In this document: positions 41,454 to 51,517 of the stretch, one piece after another | Numbering within the stretch: the stretch's first letter is position 1 | Layout: each line of letters starts with the position of its first letter | Assembly (NCBI GenBank): GCA_030263375.1 | Contig: SZOV01000006.1 | Location: forward strand, 1-63,765 | DNA from: Deltaproteobacteria bacterium PRO3 | GTDB taxonomy: Bacteria; UBA10199; DSSB01 | Reading direction: 5' to 3' | Length of the DNA stretch: 63,765 bases | Notes under the pieces: generated by a model | What the model was told of the DNA's origin: nothing | The model's database searches: none | The model's input: the letters and a program-made list of their open reading frames with translations, nothing else | Translations under genes and position numbers: made by a program

Positions 41454-43121
41454 ATGGCATTTCATCTCTCCAGGCTGGTGACGGCGTCTTCCGTCGCGGC
41501 CTTGCTCTCCCTGCCTCTCGCGGCGGGTGCGGCGACGATTACCGTCACCGAGACCGCGGATTCTTTCGACAACACCGGATGTTCGCTGCGCGAGGCGATC
41601 CAAGAGGTCAATACGCTCGGCGCCTACGCCACCGACTGCGTGGTCTCGGGTGGCTTCGGCAGCGACGACACCCTCAATCTTACCGCGACCCAGCCCTACG
41701 TGCTCAGCCTGGACGGTCCCAATGAGGACGGTAATGCCACGGGCGACCTCGACGTGTTTACTTCGATCAATATCGTCGGCCTCGGCTCCGGACAGACGAC
41801 GATCACGGCCTCAGGATTCACCGCCGGCCAGACCGACCGTGTCCTGCACTTCGTCGAATTGCTCGGCGGGGTCACCCCCGTCACCGTCAATTTGCAAGGC
41901 TTGACAGTTCGCGACGGCAATTCCACGCCCAGCGGCTCCGGCGGAGGGATTCGAGCCGATATTCCCGACCTTATCCTTAATCTGACCGACGTGACCGTGA
42001 CCGAAAACCTCTCCGAGGAAGACGCGGGCGGCATCGATTTTAATTCAGACGGCGGGCGGCTGAACCTGACGAGCAGCTCGGTTTCCAACAACACCGTTCC
42101 CGACGACGCGGGCGGCATCGACATCACCTCCAATGCCGTGGCGGTCCTGATGGATTCCACGGTCGACGGAAACGACGGCACCGATAACGGCGGTGGTATC
42201 CGCAACAGCGGCGGCCTGCTGCTGATCAACTCGACCGTCAGCCGGAACACCGTCGTCTTCACCGAGGACGGCGATAACGGGGACGGCGGCGGCATTTACA
42301 ACAGCGGCGAGATGGCCTTGATCAACTCCACGATCAGCGGCAACCTCGCTCGGGTCAACGGCGGCGGCATTTACTCCGTCGACGGACGGGCCCTCGGGGG
42401 AGACTTGGACAACGTCCAGGCCCTCCTGTTCAATGTCACGATCGCCGACAATACCGCGGAAATCGGCTTCGGCGGCGGCATTTGCAACAATTGCGAGATT
42501 CAGCCCCAAGGGCTGGTCTTGGAATTCCGGGTCGCCAACACCCTGATCGCCCAAAACCAGGCCGGCATCGCCATGCCCGACTGCGGCGGACAGGATCCCT
42601 TCGTCTCCGGCGGCTACAACCTCATCGGCGACGCCACCGACTGTAACGGCTTCACCGTCACCGGCGACCAGACCAACGTCGCGGCCGGCATCGGGGCCCT
42701 GCAAAACAACGGCGGTCCCACCGAGACCCATGCGCTGCTGACCGGCAGCCTAGCCATCGATCGGGGCAACGACGTCGAAGGTTGCCAAGGGCCGGTGATC
42801 GCCGATCTGTTGAACGGCACCTTGACCCTGCAAACCCTGACCGAGGACCAACGCGGCTTCGGCTTCACCCGCCCGGTGGCGATCCTCGATCCGGCGGTGG
42901 CGATCTGCGACATCGGCGCCTACGAACTGCAAGTCGAAGAGCCGACTCCGTCGCCGACGGCCACGCCCGTGCCTCCCCCGGGCCCACAGCTGCTCGAGGG
43001 CAGCGGCATCAGCTGCTCGCTGGGCTTCGGCGGCTCCTCGGCCGGCGCGGCCAGCCTCTTCCTCTTCGGCGCGGTCGCCCTCGTCGCCGCCTGGCGCGGC
43101 GTAGGCCTGAGCCGGAAGTAA
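41454..43121 (+). CDS. CSLREA beta-helix surface protein
   Basis: 555 residues. Signal peptide ends GAAT; CSLREA motif (GCSLREAIQEVN); a parallel beta-helix with repeated G-G-G-I and N-S-T-V/I-S turns (DGGGIYNSGEMALINSTISG). Near residue 425 comes the NGGPTETHALL segment that these proteins share just before the Cys-rich QRGF block. A Pro/Thr linker leads to ISCSLGF, a hydrophobic helix and LSRK. Strong promoter and terminator frame it as a single-gene unit. Confidence 0.85.
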   Translation: MAFHLSRLVTASSVAALLSLPLAAGAATITVTETADSFDNTGCSLREAIQEVNTLGAYATDCVVSGGFGSDDTLNLTATQPYVLSLDGPNEDGNATGDLDVFTSINIVGLGSGQTTITASGFTAGQTDRVLHFVELLGGVTPVTVNLQGLTVRDGNSTPSGSGGGIRADIPDLILNLTDVTVTENLSEEDAGGIDFNSDGGRLNLTSSSVSNNTVPDDAGGIDITSNAVAVLMDSTVDGNDGTDNGGGIRNSGGLLLINSTVSRNTVVFTEDGDNGDGGGIYNSGEMALINSTISGNLARVNGGGIYSVDGRALGGDLDNVQALLFNVTIADNTAEIGFGGGICNNCEIQPQGLVLEFRVANTLIAQNQAGIAMPDCGGQDPFVSGGYNLIGDATDCNGFTVTGDQTNVAAGIGALQNNGGPTETHALLTGSLAIDRGNDVEGCQGPVIADLLNGTLTLQTLTEDQRGFGFTRPVAILDPAVAICDIGAYELQVEEPTPSPTATPVPPPGPQLLEGSGISCSLGFGGSSAGAASLFLFGAVALVAAWRGVGLSRK

Positions 43122-43143
43122 TCGTGGAACGCTGATATTTCCG

Positions 43144-43182
43144 CCCCCGTCGCGGCGTCCGACGCCGCGACGGGGGTTTTTT
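43144..43182 (+). terminator. intrinsic terminator
   Basis: Perfect 15-bp GC-rich stem CCCCCGTCGCGGCGT/ACGCCGCGACGGGGG with a 3-nt loop and T6, 22 bp behind the 43121 stop. Confidence 0.95.
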
Positions 43183-43236
43183 ATTTGCAAGCCTCGCCGC
43201 GCGGGATGTGCTTATATTCCGCGGAGCAGGGAGCTC

Positions 43237-45054
43237 ATGGACAGCGTCCTCTTCAACGTCTTCGTCTTTCTCGCCGCGGCCTGCCTGGTGGTGCCGCTGG
43301 CCAGCCGCTTCCAGTTGGGCTCGGTCCTGGGTTACATGCTGGCCGGCGTCCTGATCGGACCCTACGGCCTGGGCCTGATCGGCGATCCGGAGAAGATCCT
43401 GCACTTCGCCGAGTTCGGCGTGGTGATGATGCTCTTCGTGATCGGCCTCGAGCTGGAGCCCTCGCGGCTTTGGCGGATGCGCAGGTCCATCGTCGGCCTG
43501 GGCGGCCTGCAGGTGGCGACCGCCTCCCTGGCCTTCGCCGCCGTCGGCGTCGCGCTGGGACACGATTGGCGGGCTAGCCTCGCGGTCGGGATGGCGCTGT
43601 CGCTTTCCTCGACGGCCCTTGTCCTGCAAATCCTCCAAGAAAAGAATCTTTTGCGGACGCCGGCGGGAGAGAACGCCTTTTCGGTCCTCCTCTTTCAGGA
43701 CATCGCCGTGATCCCCATCCTGGTGCTGATGCCCTTGCTGGCATCCGGCGGCGGCGCGGCGGCGGTCGGCGCGGCCGCCGGCCCGATAGCCCGGCTGCCC
43801 GGCTGGGCGCAGGCCCTGGCGGTGGCGGGGGCCATCGTCGCCGTGATCTTCGCGGGGCGCCACCTCTCGCCGCACCTGTTCCGGCTGATCGCCAAGACGC
43901 GGCTGCGCGAGGTCTTCACCGCCAATTCCCTAGCCTTGGTGGTGGGCATCACCCTGCTGATGCAGTGGATAGGCGTCTCGCCCGCGCTGGGCGCCTTCCT
44001 CGCCGGCGTGGTGTTGGCCAACTCCGAATACCGCCGCACCCTCGAGACCGACATCGAGCCCTTCAAGGGTCTGTTACTGGGGCTCTTCTTCATCTCGATC
44101 GGGATGGGGATGGACTTCGCCCTGGTCGCTGCGGAGCCGTGGCGGTTGCTGGGCGCCGTGGCGCTGGTCATGGCCTTGAAGGCGCTGCTTTTGTTCGGGC
44201 TGGGGAAGGTCTTCGGTTTGAATCCGCTGCAGAACGCCGGCTTCTCCCTCGCCCTCTGCCAAGGCGGCGAGTTCGCCTTCGTCCTCTTCCAGTTCGCCGG
44301 CGGCCTGCGCATCCTGGCGCCGGAGCAGGCGGAATTCTTGACCATGACGGTCGCCGTGTCGATGGCCTGCACGCCAGTCCTGATGTATCTCTACAGCAGC
44401 CGGCTGGTGCCCCGCTTCATGAGCCTGCTGCCGGAGCGCGACTACGACGCGATTCACGAGAAAAACGCCGTCATCCTCGCGGGCTTCGGCCGCTTCGGTC
44501 AGGTGATCGGCCGTTTCCTCGCCGGCAACGGCGTCCCGGTGACGGTGCTCGAGAGCGACCCCGACCAGATCGATCTGTTGCGGAAGTTCGGATACAAGGC
44601 GCATTTCGGCGACGCCTCGCGTCTCGACATCCTGCGCGCGGCGGGCGCCGAGGCGGCGAGTTGGCTGATCGTCGCGGTGGACGACCCGGAAGTCGGCCTC
44701 GGCATCGTCCGGCTGGCGAGGGAGGAGTTTCCTCGGCTTCGAATCTTCGCCCGGGCTCGAAACCGTCGGCACGCCTACGAGCTGCACAAGCTGGGGGTGG
44801 CGGACTTCCGGCGCGAGACCTTCGATTCCGCCCTGGGACTGGCCCGGGAAATCCTGATCCGAATGGGCCGCCCCGAGCCGGAGGTTAGCCGCAAGGCGGC
44901 GCGGTTTCAGGACCACGACGAGGCCAGCCTGCGCAAGTCCTTCGAATTTTTTGACAACGAGCCCGAGCTGGTCAATTTCGCGCGCCTGAGCCGGGAGGAA
45001 CTCGACCGGCTGTTGCAGTCCGACGCCCGGGAAGGCGAGGGGGCCTCATCTTAG
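43237..45054 (+). CDS. kefC: Kef-type glutathione-regulated K+ efflux antiporter
   Basis: 605 residues. CPA2 transport domain (about 1-380: GSVLGYMLAGVLIGPYGLGL, EFGVVMMLFVIGLELEP, AMALSLSSTALVLQILQE-like, ALGAFLAGVVLANSEYR). A TrkA-N/RCK domain follows with AVILAGFGRFGQVIGRFL (412-430 region) and the KefB/C C-terminal stretch RRETFDSALGLAREIL. Length and order match KefB/KefC, which exchange K+ for H+ on exposure to electrophiles. No KefF/G partner is adjacent, so B versus C is not settled. Confidence 0.9.
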   Translation: MDSVLFNVFVFLAAACLVVPLASRFQLGSVLGYMLAGVLIGPYGLGLIGDPEKILHFAEFGVVMMLFVIGLELEPSRLWRMRRSIVGLGGLQVATASLAFAAVGVALGHDWRASLAVGMALSLSSTALVLQILQEKNLLRTPAGENAFSVLLFQDIAVIPILVLMPLLASGGGAAAVGAAAGPIARLPGWAQALAVAGAIVAVIFAGRHLSPHLFRLIAKTRLREVFTANSLALVVGITLLMQWIGVSPALGAFLAGVVLANSEYRRTLETDIEPFKGLLLGLFFISIGMGMDFALVAAEPWRLLGAVALVMALKALLLFGLGKVFGLNPLQNAGFSLALCQGGEFAFVLFQFAGGLRILAPEQAEFLTMTVAVSMACTPVLMYLYSSRLVPRFMSLLPERDYDAIHEKNAVILAGFGRFGQVIGRFLAGNGVPVTVLESDPDQIDLLRKFGYKAHFGDASRLDILRAAGAEAASWLIVAVDDPEVGLGIVRLAREEFPRLRIFARARNRRHAYELHKLGVADFRRETFDSALGLAREILIRMGRPEPEVSRKAARFQDHDEASLRKSFEFFDNEPELVNFARLSREELDRLLQSDAREGEGASS

Positions 45055-45102
45055 CGTTTGATTTCGCGCCTGCCCCGCACTAGTAAAGATGGGGTGTCCG
45101 CC

Positions 45103-46016
<914 letters not shown>

Positions 46017-46020
<4 letters not shown>

Positions 46021-46778
46021 ATTTTCACGCGATTCGAGCCATCTATAAGTTTGAGATGTCGCGTACCCGCCGGACCCTGCTGCAGAGCATCGTCTCGCCG
46101 GTGCTCTCGACCTCGTTGTACTTCGTGGTCTTCGGCTCGGCGATCGGCTCTCGGATCACCGACATCGACGGCGTCACCTACGGGGCCTTCATCGTGCCCG
46201 GTCTCATCATGCTGTCGACCCTGACCACCAGCATCTCCAACGCCTCTTTCGCCATCTACTTTCCCAAGTTCACCGGGACGATCTACGAGTTGCTCTCCGC
46301 GCCGGTCTCTTACTTCGAGATCGTCGTCAGCTACGTGGGCGCCGCCGCGACCAAGTCGATAATCCTTGGCCTGCTGATCCTGGGCACGGCCCATTTCTTC
46401 GTCCCGCTCAAGATCGCGCACCCCGTCTGGATGCTGGCCTTCCTCGTCTTGACCGCCGTGACCTTCTCGCTGTTCGGCTTCATGATCGGCATCTGGGCGG
46501 ACGGCTTCGAGAAGCTGCAGATGGTGCCTTTGCTGATCGTCACCCCGCTGACCTTCCTGGGTGGGAGCTTCTATTCCATCCACATGCTGCCGCCCTTTTG
46601 GCAAAAGGTCACGCTGTTCAATCCGGTGGTCTACCTGGTCAGCGCCTTCCGCTGGAGCTTCTTTGAGAGGGCGGACGTGAACGTCGGGGTGAGCCTGGGG
46701 ATGACCTTCGGTTTTTTGCTGCTCTGTCTGGCGGTGTTGCGCTGGATCTTCAAGACGGGCTATCGCCTGAAGGTATAG
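46017..46778 (+). CDS. ABC-2 type exporter permease (YadH-like)
   Basis: 253 residues, six transmembrane helices, with the ABC-2 signatures [18 protein letters not shown] and [21 protein letters not shown], as in YadH. Start overlaps the ATPase stop in GATGA, indicating translational coupling. The pair is expected to export a small hydrophobic molecule or drug; substrate unknown. Confidence 0.92.
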
Positions 46779-46795
46779 GTCGGGCAGACGGCGCC

Positions 46796-47431
46796 TTACT
46801 TCGAACGTTGGACACCGACCTTCGGGCAGAGCGGATTCAAGGCGCACTGCGAGCAGAGCGGGGTTGGCGCCTTGCACAGCGTGCGGCCGTGGCTGCTGAG
46901 TTGGTGGGAGAACAGCGTCCAGCGCGGCTTTGGCACGAGCTTCATTAAATCCATCTCGATCTTTTCCGGCTTTTTCTCCCGCGTCAGCCCCAGGCGGAAG
47001 GCGACGCGGATCACGTGGGTGTCGACGATGATCCCCGGAACCCCATAACTGTTGCCCAGGACCATGTTGGCGGTCTTGCGGCCCACGCCGGGCAGCTCGA
47101 CCATCTCTTCCAGGGTCTTCGGGACCTCCCCGCCGAACTTCTCCAATAGCATTCGGCAGCAGGCCTGGATGCTGCGCGCCTTGTTGCGGTAGAAGTTGAT
47201 GCTGCGGATGTCGTTCTGCAGCGTCGTCAGGGGGACCCGCGCGTAGTCCTCGGCCTTACGGTATTTGCGGAACAGCTCCGGCGTGACCTGGTTGACGCGG
47301 GTGTCGGTGCATTGGGCCGCCAGGATGGCCGCGATCAGGGCCTGGAGCTGCGTCCTGAAGTCGAGGGCGCTCCTCGCCCGGGGGTAAAGGCGCTGCAGGC
47401 GGGCGAGGATTTTTCCGGAAGAGTTCGCCAT
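46796..47431 (-). CDS. nth: endonuclease III
   Basis: 211 residues. DNA glycosylase/AP lyase that removes oxidised pyrimidines. Helix-hairpin-helix LPGVGRKTANMVLG (113-126) carries the catalytic Lys119, Asp137 lies in VDTHVIRVAFRLGL, and the 4Fe-4S ligands follow C-x6-C-x2-C-x5-C (CKAPTPLCSQCALNPLC). Starts one base behind the sigma gene stop, so it is the last gene of the ECF42 transcript. Converges on yadH-like with 17 bp between. Confidence 0.95.
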   Translation of the reverse strand: MANSSGKILARLQRLYPRARSALDFRTQLQALIAAILAAQCTDTRVNQVTPELFRKYRKAEDYARVPLTTLQNDIRSINFYRNKARSIQACCRMLLEKFGGEVPKTLEEMVELPGVGRKTANMVLGNSYGVPGIIVDTHVIRVAFRLGLTREKKPEKIEMDLMKLVPKPRWTLFSHQLSSHGRTLCKAPTPLCSQCALNPLCPKVGVQRSK

Positions 47432-47432
47432 C

Positions 47433-48695
47433 CTAGTCTTTTCCCAACTCCTGCAGCCGGCGCTTGAGATAGCGCCGCTCGACCCTGTTGGTCGTGAGCT
47501 CGAGTGCGCGTCCGTAGGCGGCGGCCGCCGCTTCGGCACGATTCAGGCGGCGCAGCAGGTCCGCGCGCGCGGCGTGATACAGGTAGTAGTCCTCCAGCCG
47601 GCCCGAGGCCCCCGCCGCTTCCACCTGGGCCAGGCCCTTCTCATAACCCTCGCTCATGGCCACCGCCGCGGCGCGGTTCAAGGCGACGATGGGGGAGGGG
47701 TGGATCTGTAGCAGGCGGTCGTAGAGCCGGACGATGCCGGCCCAATCGGTCTCGGCGGCGGTCTTCGCTCCGGCGTGGGTCGCCGCGATGGCGGCCTGCA
47801 GCTGGTAGGCGCCGACGCGGTCGAAGCGCAGGGCGCGCGCCAGGAGCTCCTTTCCCTCGGCGATCTCGGCCGCATTCCAACGCGAGCGATCCTGTTCCTC
47901 CAAGGTGACGAGGTCACCTTGGCCGTCCGTGCGGGTCAGGCGGCGGGAATCCTGCAGGAGCATGAGGGCGAGCAGGCCGAGGTTCTCGGGTTCCGCGGGC
48001 AGCAGCTCGCAGAGGACGCGGGCCAGGCGGATCGCCTCCGCGCAGAGCTCGGCGCGGACCAAGGCCTCGCCCTCCGTCGCGGCGTAACCCTCGTTGAAAA
48101 TCAGGTAGAGAGCCGTCTGCACCGCCTCGAGGCGCTCGGGTAAGGCCTCGAGCTTCGGCACCTCGTAGGGGATGCGGGCCTGGCGGATCTTGTTCTTGGC
48201 GCGGACCAGGCGCTGCGCCATGGTTGCCTCGGGGACGAGGAAGGCGCGGGCGATCTCGGCGGTGGCGAGGCCGCCCAAGGTGCGGAGGGTGAGGGCCACC
48301 TGGGCCTCGCGGTTGAGCGCGGGGTGGCAGCAGGTGAAGATGAGCCGAAGGCGTTCGTCCGGATATTCCATGGACTCCTCCGAGGGCGGGGAGGAGGGCG
48401 GCGCCGCGGCGCCTTGCGCCCGCTCCGCCTCCTGCCTAAGCTCGGGTTCCTTCGCGCTGCGCGTCTTGGCGCGGCGCAGGGCGTCGAGGAGCTTGCGGTG
48501 CGCCACGGTCGTCAGCCAGGCGCCCGGGTTGCGCGGTGGGCCCTGCCGCTCCCAATCGGGCAGCGCGGCGGCGAAGGCCTCTTGCAGCGACTCTTCGGCC
48601 AGATCGAAGGAGCCGGAGATCCGGATCAGGCCGGCGATGATGCGGCCGTACTCTTCTCGAAAGACCCGCTCGAGGGTTTCCTTGGCTTGTCCAGT
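47433..48695 (-). CDS. ECF42-group RNA polymerase sigma factor with long TPR-like C-terminus (DUF6596)
   Basis: 420 residues, more than twice the usual ECF length. Region 2 ([38 protein letters not shown]), region 4 ([44 protein letters not shown]) and then a helical C-terminal domain of about 220 residues ([36 protein letters not shown]) typical of ECF42. This C-terminal part replaces an anti-sigma factor in control. It lies in an operon with YCII/DGPF genes, the known ECF42 context. GTG start. Confidence 0.92.
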   Translation of the reverse strand, partial: TGQAKETLERVFREEYGRIIAGLIRISGSFDLAEESLQEAFAAALPDWERQGPPRNPGAWLTTVAHRKLLDALRRAKTRSAKEPELRQEAERAQGAAAPPSSPPSEESMEYPDERLRLIFTCCHPALNREAQVALTLRTLGGLATAEIARAFLVPEATMAQRLVRAKNKIRQARIPYEVPKLEALPERLEAVQTALYLIFNEGYAATEGEALVRAELCAEAIRLARVLCELLPAEPENLGLLALMLLQDSRRLTRTDGQGDLVTLEEQDRSRWNAAEIAEGKELLARALRFDRVGAYQLQAAIAATHAGAKTAAETDWAGIVRLYDRLLQIHPSPIVALNRAAAVAMSEGYEKGLAQVEAAGASGRLEDYYLYHAARADLLRRLNRAEAAAAAYGRALELTTNRVERRYLKRRLQELGKD

Positions 48696-48755
48696 CACAA
48701 GGCGAAAATGCCACACCGAGGCTCGGTCTAGCAAGCCTCTGCGAGCAAACCGGAG

Positions 48756-49550
48756 CTAGATCTTTCCCGCCGACACGGCGCCTTCGGGTGCGCGGTAGCC
48801 CGCTTTCGGATCGACGACATCATTGTCGTCGTAGCGGTCATGGTGCCGGACCCAGGCCATGGAAAAGGCCAGGCCGTCCTCGTCGCGTCCCTTGGGGACT
48901 AGGTCGAGGAAGTTGTAGGTGCCCAGCAGGTTCTCGAGTCCCCGCGCGTAGCTGGAGTAGGTGTGAAAAATCTCGCCCTTCGAGTCTTTATAGAACACGC
49001 TGAGGCCGGGAGCCTCTTCGACCGGGAACGTCGTTTTTTGGTAGTTATAATAGACTTCCCCCTTCGCGATCGCTTCCGGGGTGAAGGAGACGTGGAAGTC
49101 GAAGTTAAAGTTGTCCCCAAAGGACGAATACCAGGGAAATCTCCACCCCATCCGTTTTTGAAAGGCCTGGAGCTTGAAGTAGGGAGCCCGCGATACCGCG
49201 ATTAGGGTCGTGTCGCGCGCCCGCAAGTGGGGGAGTGTAGCATCCATATGGTCGCCGATGAAGGAGCAGCTGGGGCAGCCTTCCTCCCATTGCGGGCCGA
49301 ACATGAAGTGATACACAATCAACTGTCTACGGCCCGCGAAGAGGTCGGAGAGGGACTGCCTGCCGTGGGGGCCCTCGAAGACGTAGTCCTTTTCGATCTT
49401 GACCCAGGGCAGCCGGCGTCGCGCGGCGGTGAGGGCGTCGCGCTGGCGGGTCAACCGCTTTTCTTTTGCCAGCAGGGCCTTGCGCGCCTTCAACCAAGCC
49501 GCGCGGGAAACGATCTTGGGTTTCGGCTCTTTTTTCGCGGATTTTTTCAT
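48756..49550 (-). CDS. DUF899 family thioredoxin-like protein
   Basis: 264 residues. The N-terminal 60 residues are basic and helical (RAAWLKARKALLAKEKRLTR). The thioredoxin-like core has MFGPQWEEGCPSCSFIGDHM with a C-x2-C pair, VSRAPYFKLQAFQKRMGW and WYSSFGDNFNFDFHVSFT. Such proteins are frequent in YCII/ECF42 operons. Soluble; redox partner unknown. The start overlaps the stop of the 39-codon gene upstream (ATGA). Confidence 0.9.
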   Translation of the reverse strand: MKKSAKKEPKPKIVSRAAWLKARKALLAKEKRLTRQRDALTAARRRLPWVKIEKDYVFEGPHGRQSLSDLFAGRRQLIVYHFMFGPQWEEGCPSCSFIGDHMDATLPHLRARDTTLIAVSRAPYFKLQAFQKRMGWRFPWYSSFGDNFNFDFHVSFTPEAIAKGEVYYNYQKTTFPVEEAPGLSVFYKDSKGEIFHTYSSYARGLENLLGTYNFLDLVPKGRDEDGLAFSMAWVRHHDRYDDNDVVDPKAGYRAPEGAVSAGKI

Positions 49551-49666
49551 CGTCTTTTCTCCTTCTTTTTGGCGCGCAATTTCTTGACCGCGAGGGCGGC
49601 GACGCCGCCCGCGGAGGCCGTTCCGGCCGCGATCCAAGCCAGGGTGGCGATACAGGCGGGGCACAT
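49547..49666 (-). CDS. 39-residue membrane peptide in the ECF42 operon
   Basis: MCPACIATLAWIAAGTASAG followed by a hydrophobic stretch and a basic end (KKLRAKKKEKRR). One transmembrane helix with an N-terminal C-x2-C motif. It is preceded by AAAGGAA and overlaps the DUF899 start by ATGA. Similar short genes occur beside DUF899 and SRPBCC genes in other genomes. Function unknown; possibly anchors or modulates a neighbour. Confidence 0.75.
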   Translation of the reverse strand: MCPACIATLAWIAAGTASAGGVAALAVKKLRAKKKEKRR

Positions 49667-49693
49667 GGCGGGATTCCTTTCGGAAGCGGGACG

Positions 49694-50230
49694 TTATTTC
49701 GGTGCCGCTTCCACCACCGACTTCATCTGGGCCAATCCCTTTTCGAACTGGCCTCCGATCATTTCGTCGCAGTTCATGAAGAGGCCCATAGCCTTGGCGA
49801 TGAAGTTGTTTTTTCCGAACATGCTCCAAGTGACCGAGGTTTGGCCCGCCTCGGGACGGAAGGTGAACTCCGCGGTGCTGGTGCCGGCCATGGGTTTGAG
49901 GAAATCCAGTTGGATGAGGATCCGCTCGCCGGGCTTGGATTCGAGAATGGTCATGGCGCCTTCGCCGACCTCGTTGTTTCCGGCCCACCGGAAGATGGCT
50001 CCGGGGCCCGAGGCCGGACCGGAATACGAGAATTGGGCGTTCGGATCCAGCTTGGCCCAGGGCGACCAGGCCTGCCATTGGTGAAAGTCGTTCACCTGGG
50101 CGAAGACCGTTTCCGGCGGCGCGGCCATCTTGGCCGAGCGCGAGACGCGGAAGTCGGAGGGCTGCAGGGCGACCACGACGGCGAAGCCGGCGGCCAGGAT
50201 CAAGAGCGCGAGGAGGGTTTTTTTCAACAT
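49694..50230 (-). CDS. SRPBCC family protein with membrane anchor
   Basis: 178 residues. One N-terminal hydrophobic helix, then a polyketide-cyclase/START-like fold (VSRSAKMAAPPETVFAQVND, FHQWQAWSPWAKLDPN, GPGAIFRWAGNNEVGEG). These bind hydrophobic ligands in a helix-grip cavity. Third gene of the operon, 15 bp behind the second YCII gene. Confidence 0.88.
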   Translation of the reverse strand: MLKKTLLALLILAAGFAVVVALQPSDFRVSRSAKMAAPPETVFAQVNDFHQWQAWSPWAKLDPNAQFSYSGPASGPGAIFRWAGNNEVGEGAMTILESKPGERILIQLDFLKPMAGTSTAEFTFRPEAGQTSVTWSMFGKNNFIAKAMGLFMNCDEMIGGQFEKGLAQMKSVVEAAPK

Positions 50231-50245
50231 GGCGGTATTTCCCTT

Positions 50246-50662
50246 TTATTTTGCCAGGCTGGTTTCCAGCTCGCGGAAGCGGGTGATCGCATCGCTGGGC
50301 TCGAAATCGTCCAGGGTGAAAAGTTGCCGCACCTCGATTTCGGCCGCCTTGCCGTTCCCTGCGGGATTTGGAAAACGTCGCGTCCATTCTAGGGCCTCTT
50401 CCCGAGACTTGGCTTCAATCAAGGTGTAGCCGGCGATCAGTTCCTTGGTCTCCGCAAAGGGACCGTCGATAAGGGTGCGGTCGCTACCCTGGTAGCGGAT
50501 ACGCCATCCTTTCGAGGTCGGTTGCAGGCCCGAGGCGTCGAGCAGCATCCCGGCCTTGGCGAGCGCTTCGTGGTATTCGGCCATTTCGGCGATGAGTTTT
50601 TCTTCCGGCATGGCGCCGGCTTCGGAATCGGGCGTTGCTTTGACAATGATCATGAATTTCAT
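50246..50662 (-). CDS. YCII/DGPF family protein
   Basis: 138 residues with the DGPF motif in RTLIDGPFAETKELIAGY and the C-terminal ferredoxin-like strands. CAGGAGG site before the ATG. Forms with its paralogue upstream the standard pair in ECF42 operons; biochemical role unknown, though YCII domains resemble muconolactone isomerase folds. Confidence 0.92.
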   Translation of the reverse strand: MKFMIIVKATPDSEAGAMPEEKLIAEMAEYHEALAKAGMLLDASGLQPTSKGWRIRYQGSDRTLIDGPFAETKELIAGYTLIEAKSREEALEWTRRFPNPAGNGKAAEIEVRQLFTLDDFEPSDAITRFRELETSLAK

Positions 50663-50703
50663 GGGAACCTCCTGAAAAATAGCCAGCAATAAATCTCTCG
50701 CGG

Positions 50704-51063
50704 TTAAGGTTGTTGTTCGTGTTCCATGACCGGGCGGATCTCGACGGTGCCCAGCTGCCCGGAGGGGAGGTGCGAGGCGATCTCGATGGCCTCGTCCAAA
50801 TCCTTGGCCTCGATCAGGCAGTAACCGCCCAGCTGCTCGCGCGTCTCGGCGAAGGGGCCGTCTGTGACTAGCCGTTTGCCGTCCTGGGCGCGGACGCAGG
50901 TGGCGGTTGTGGTGGGGTAGAGGCGGTTGCCGCCGAGGAATTTTCCCTGGGCCTCGAGCTGCTCGGTGTGTTGCAGACACTCCCGCTCGACTTTGGAATC
51001 GTACTCCTTGCCGGCTCGCTCGAGCGCCTTTTCGTCGTAATAGATGAGAAGCAGGTATTTCAT
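50704..51063 (-). CDS. YCII/DGPF family protein, first gene of the ECF42 operon
   Basis: 119 residues starting MKYLLLIYYDEKAL, with RLVTDGPFAETREQLGGYCL. Closely related in layout to the 50246 and 54431 proteins. It leads the operon and sits 33 bp behind a predicted ECF42 promoter. Confidence 0.92.
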   Translation of the reverse strand: MKYLLLIYYDEKALERAGKEYDSKVERECLQHTEQLEAQGKFLGGNRLYPTTTATCVRAQDGKRLVTDGPFAETREQLGGYCLIEAKDLDEAIEIASHLPSGQLGTVEIRPVMEHEQQP

Positions 51064-51095
51064 TTTGGACTCCTATGGGTTGTCTTCGACCTGTC

Positions 51096-51121
51096 GACGG
51101 TCGAACCGCGGTGGATCGACA
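51096..51121 (-). promoter_or_regulatory. ECF42-type promoter of the YCII-sigma operon
   Basis: On the reverse strand TGTCGA (51121-51116), 16 bases, CGTC (51099-51096). This agrees with the reported ECF42 -35 TGTCGA and -10 CG(A/T)C. Leader of about 25 nt. A palindrome TTCGACC-N7-GGTCGAA (51085-51105) overlaps the -10 and start region. Confidence 0.7.
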
Positions 51122-51470
51122 TTTTCCTTCGGAAAAAATTCTCTGGGAAAGAAAATCTTTTTTCACTTTGCGGAATATGGGTTTAACCTATTAAAATTAT
51201 TTAATATTTCTTGGGATGACGGCTAGTGAGTCGTTGGAGTTGGCGACAACGCCTCCGTCGCACCTGCAAAGGATGTCGGTGAGAGTCACGTCGTCATCAG
51301 AAGGATCGACGGCGATCTCGGAAACATGGAATTGGATTTCATCGCATTCCTTCTCAGAAATGAAGGAGCGGGTATCTGAAACTGGATTTGTTTTGCCGGA
51401 AAAATGGAGCTCCGGCGAGATCAGTGTCAGAGAAATAACTCTGGCCAAACCAGGGGCTGAGGGCGATAAA

Positions 51471-51485
51471 TGGGAACGGTTCCCA
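51471..51485. promoter_or_regulatory. perfect palindrome upstream of DoxX gene
   Basis: TGGGAACGGTTCCCA, a 15-bp perfect palindrome with a central G, 33 bp before the DoxX start codon. Position fits a repressor operator near the transcription start. Confidence 0.55.
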
Positions 51486-51517
51486 ACGTCACCAAACGTT
51501 TCTATGAAGGAGGCCCC

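Larger units (their letters stand above)
51064..51517. other. 454-bp divergent intergenic region
   Basis: Holds the ECF42 promoter at the left and an operator-like palindrome at the right. In the centre a reverse-strand frame (about 51197-51478, ending FHVSEIAVDPSDDDVTLTD then PRNIK) has protein-like composition but no start codon, so it may be a remnant; the opposite-strand frame is not convincing. Confidence 0.4.
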
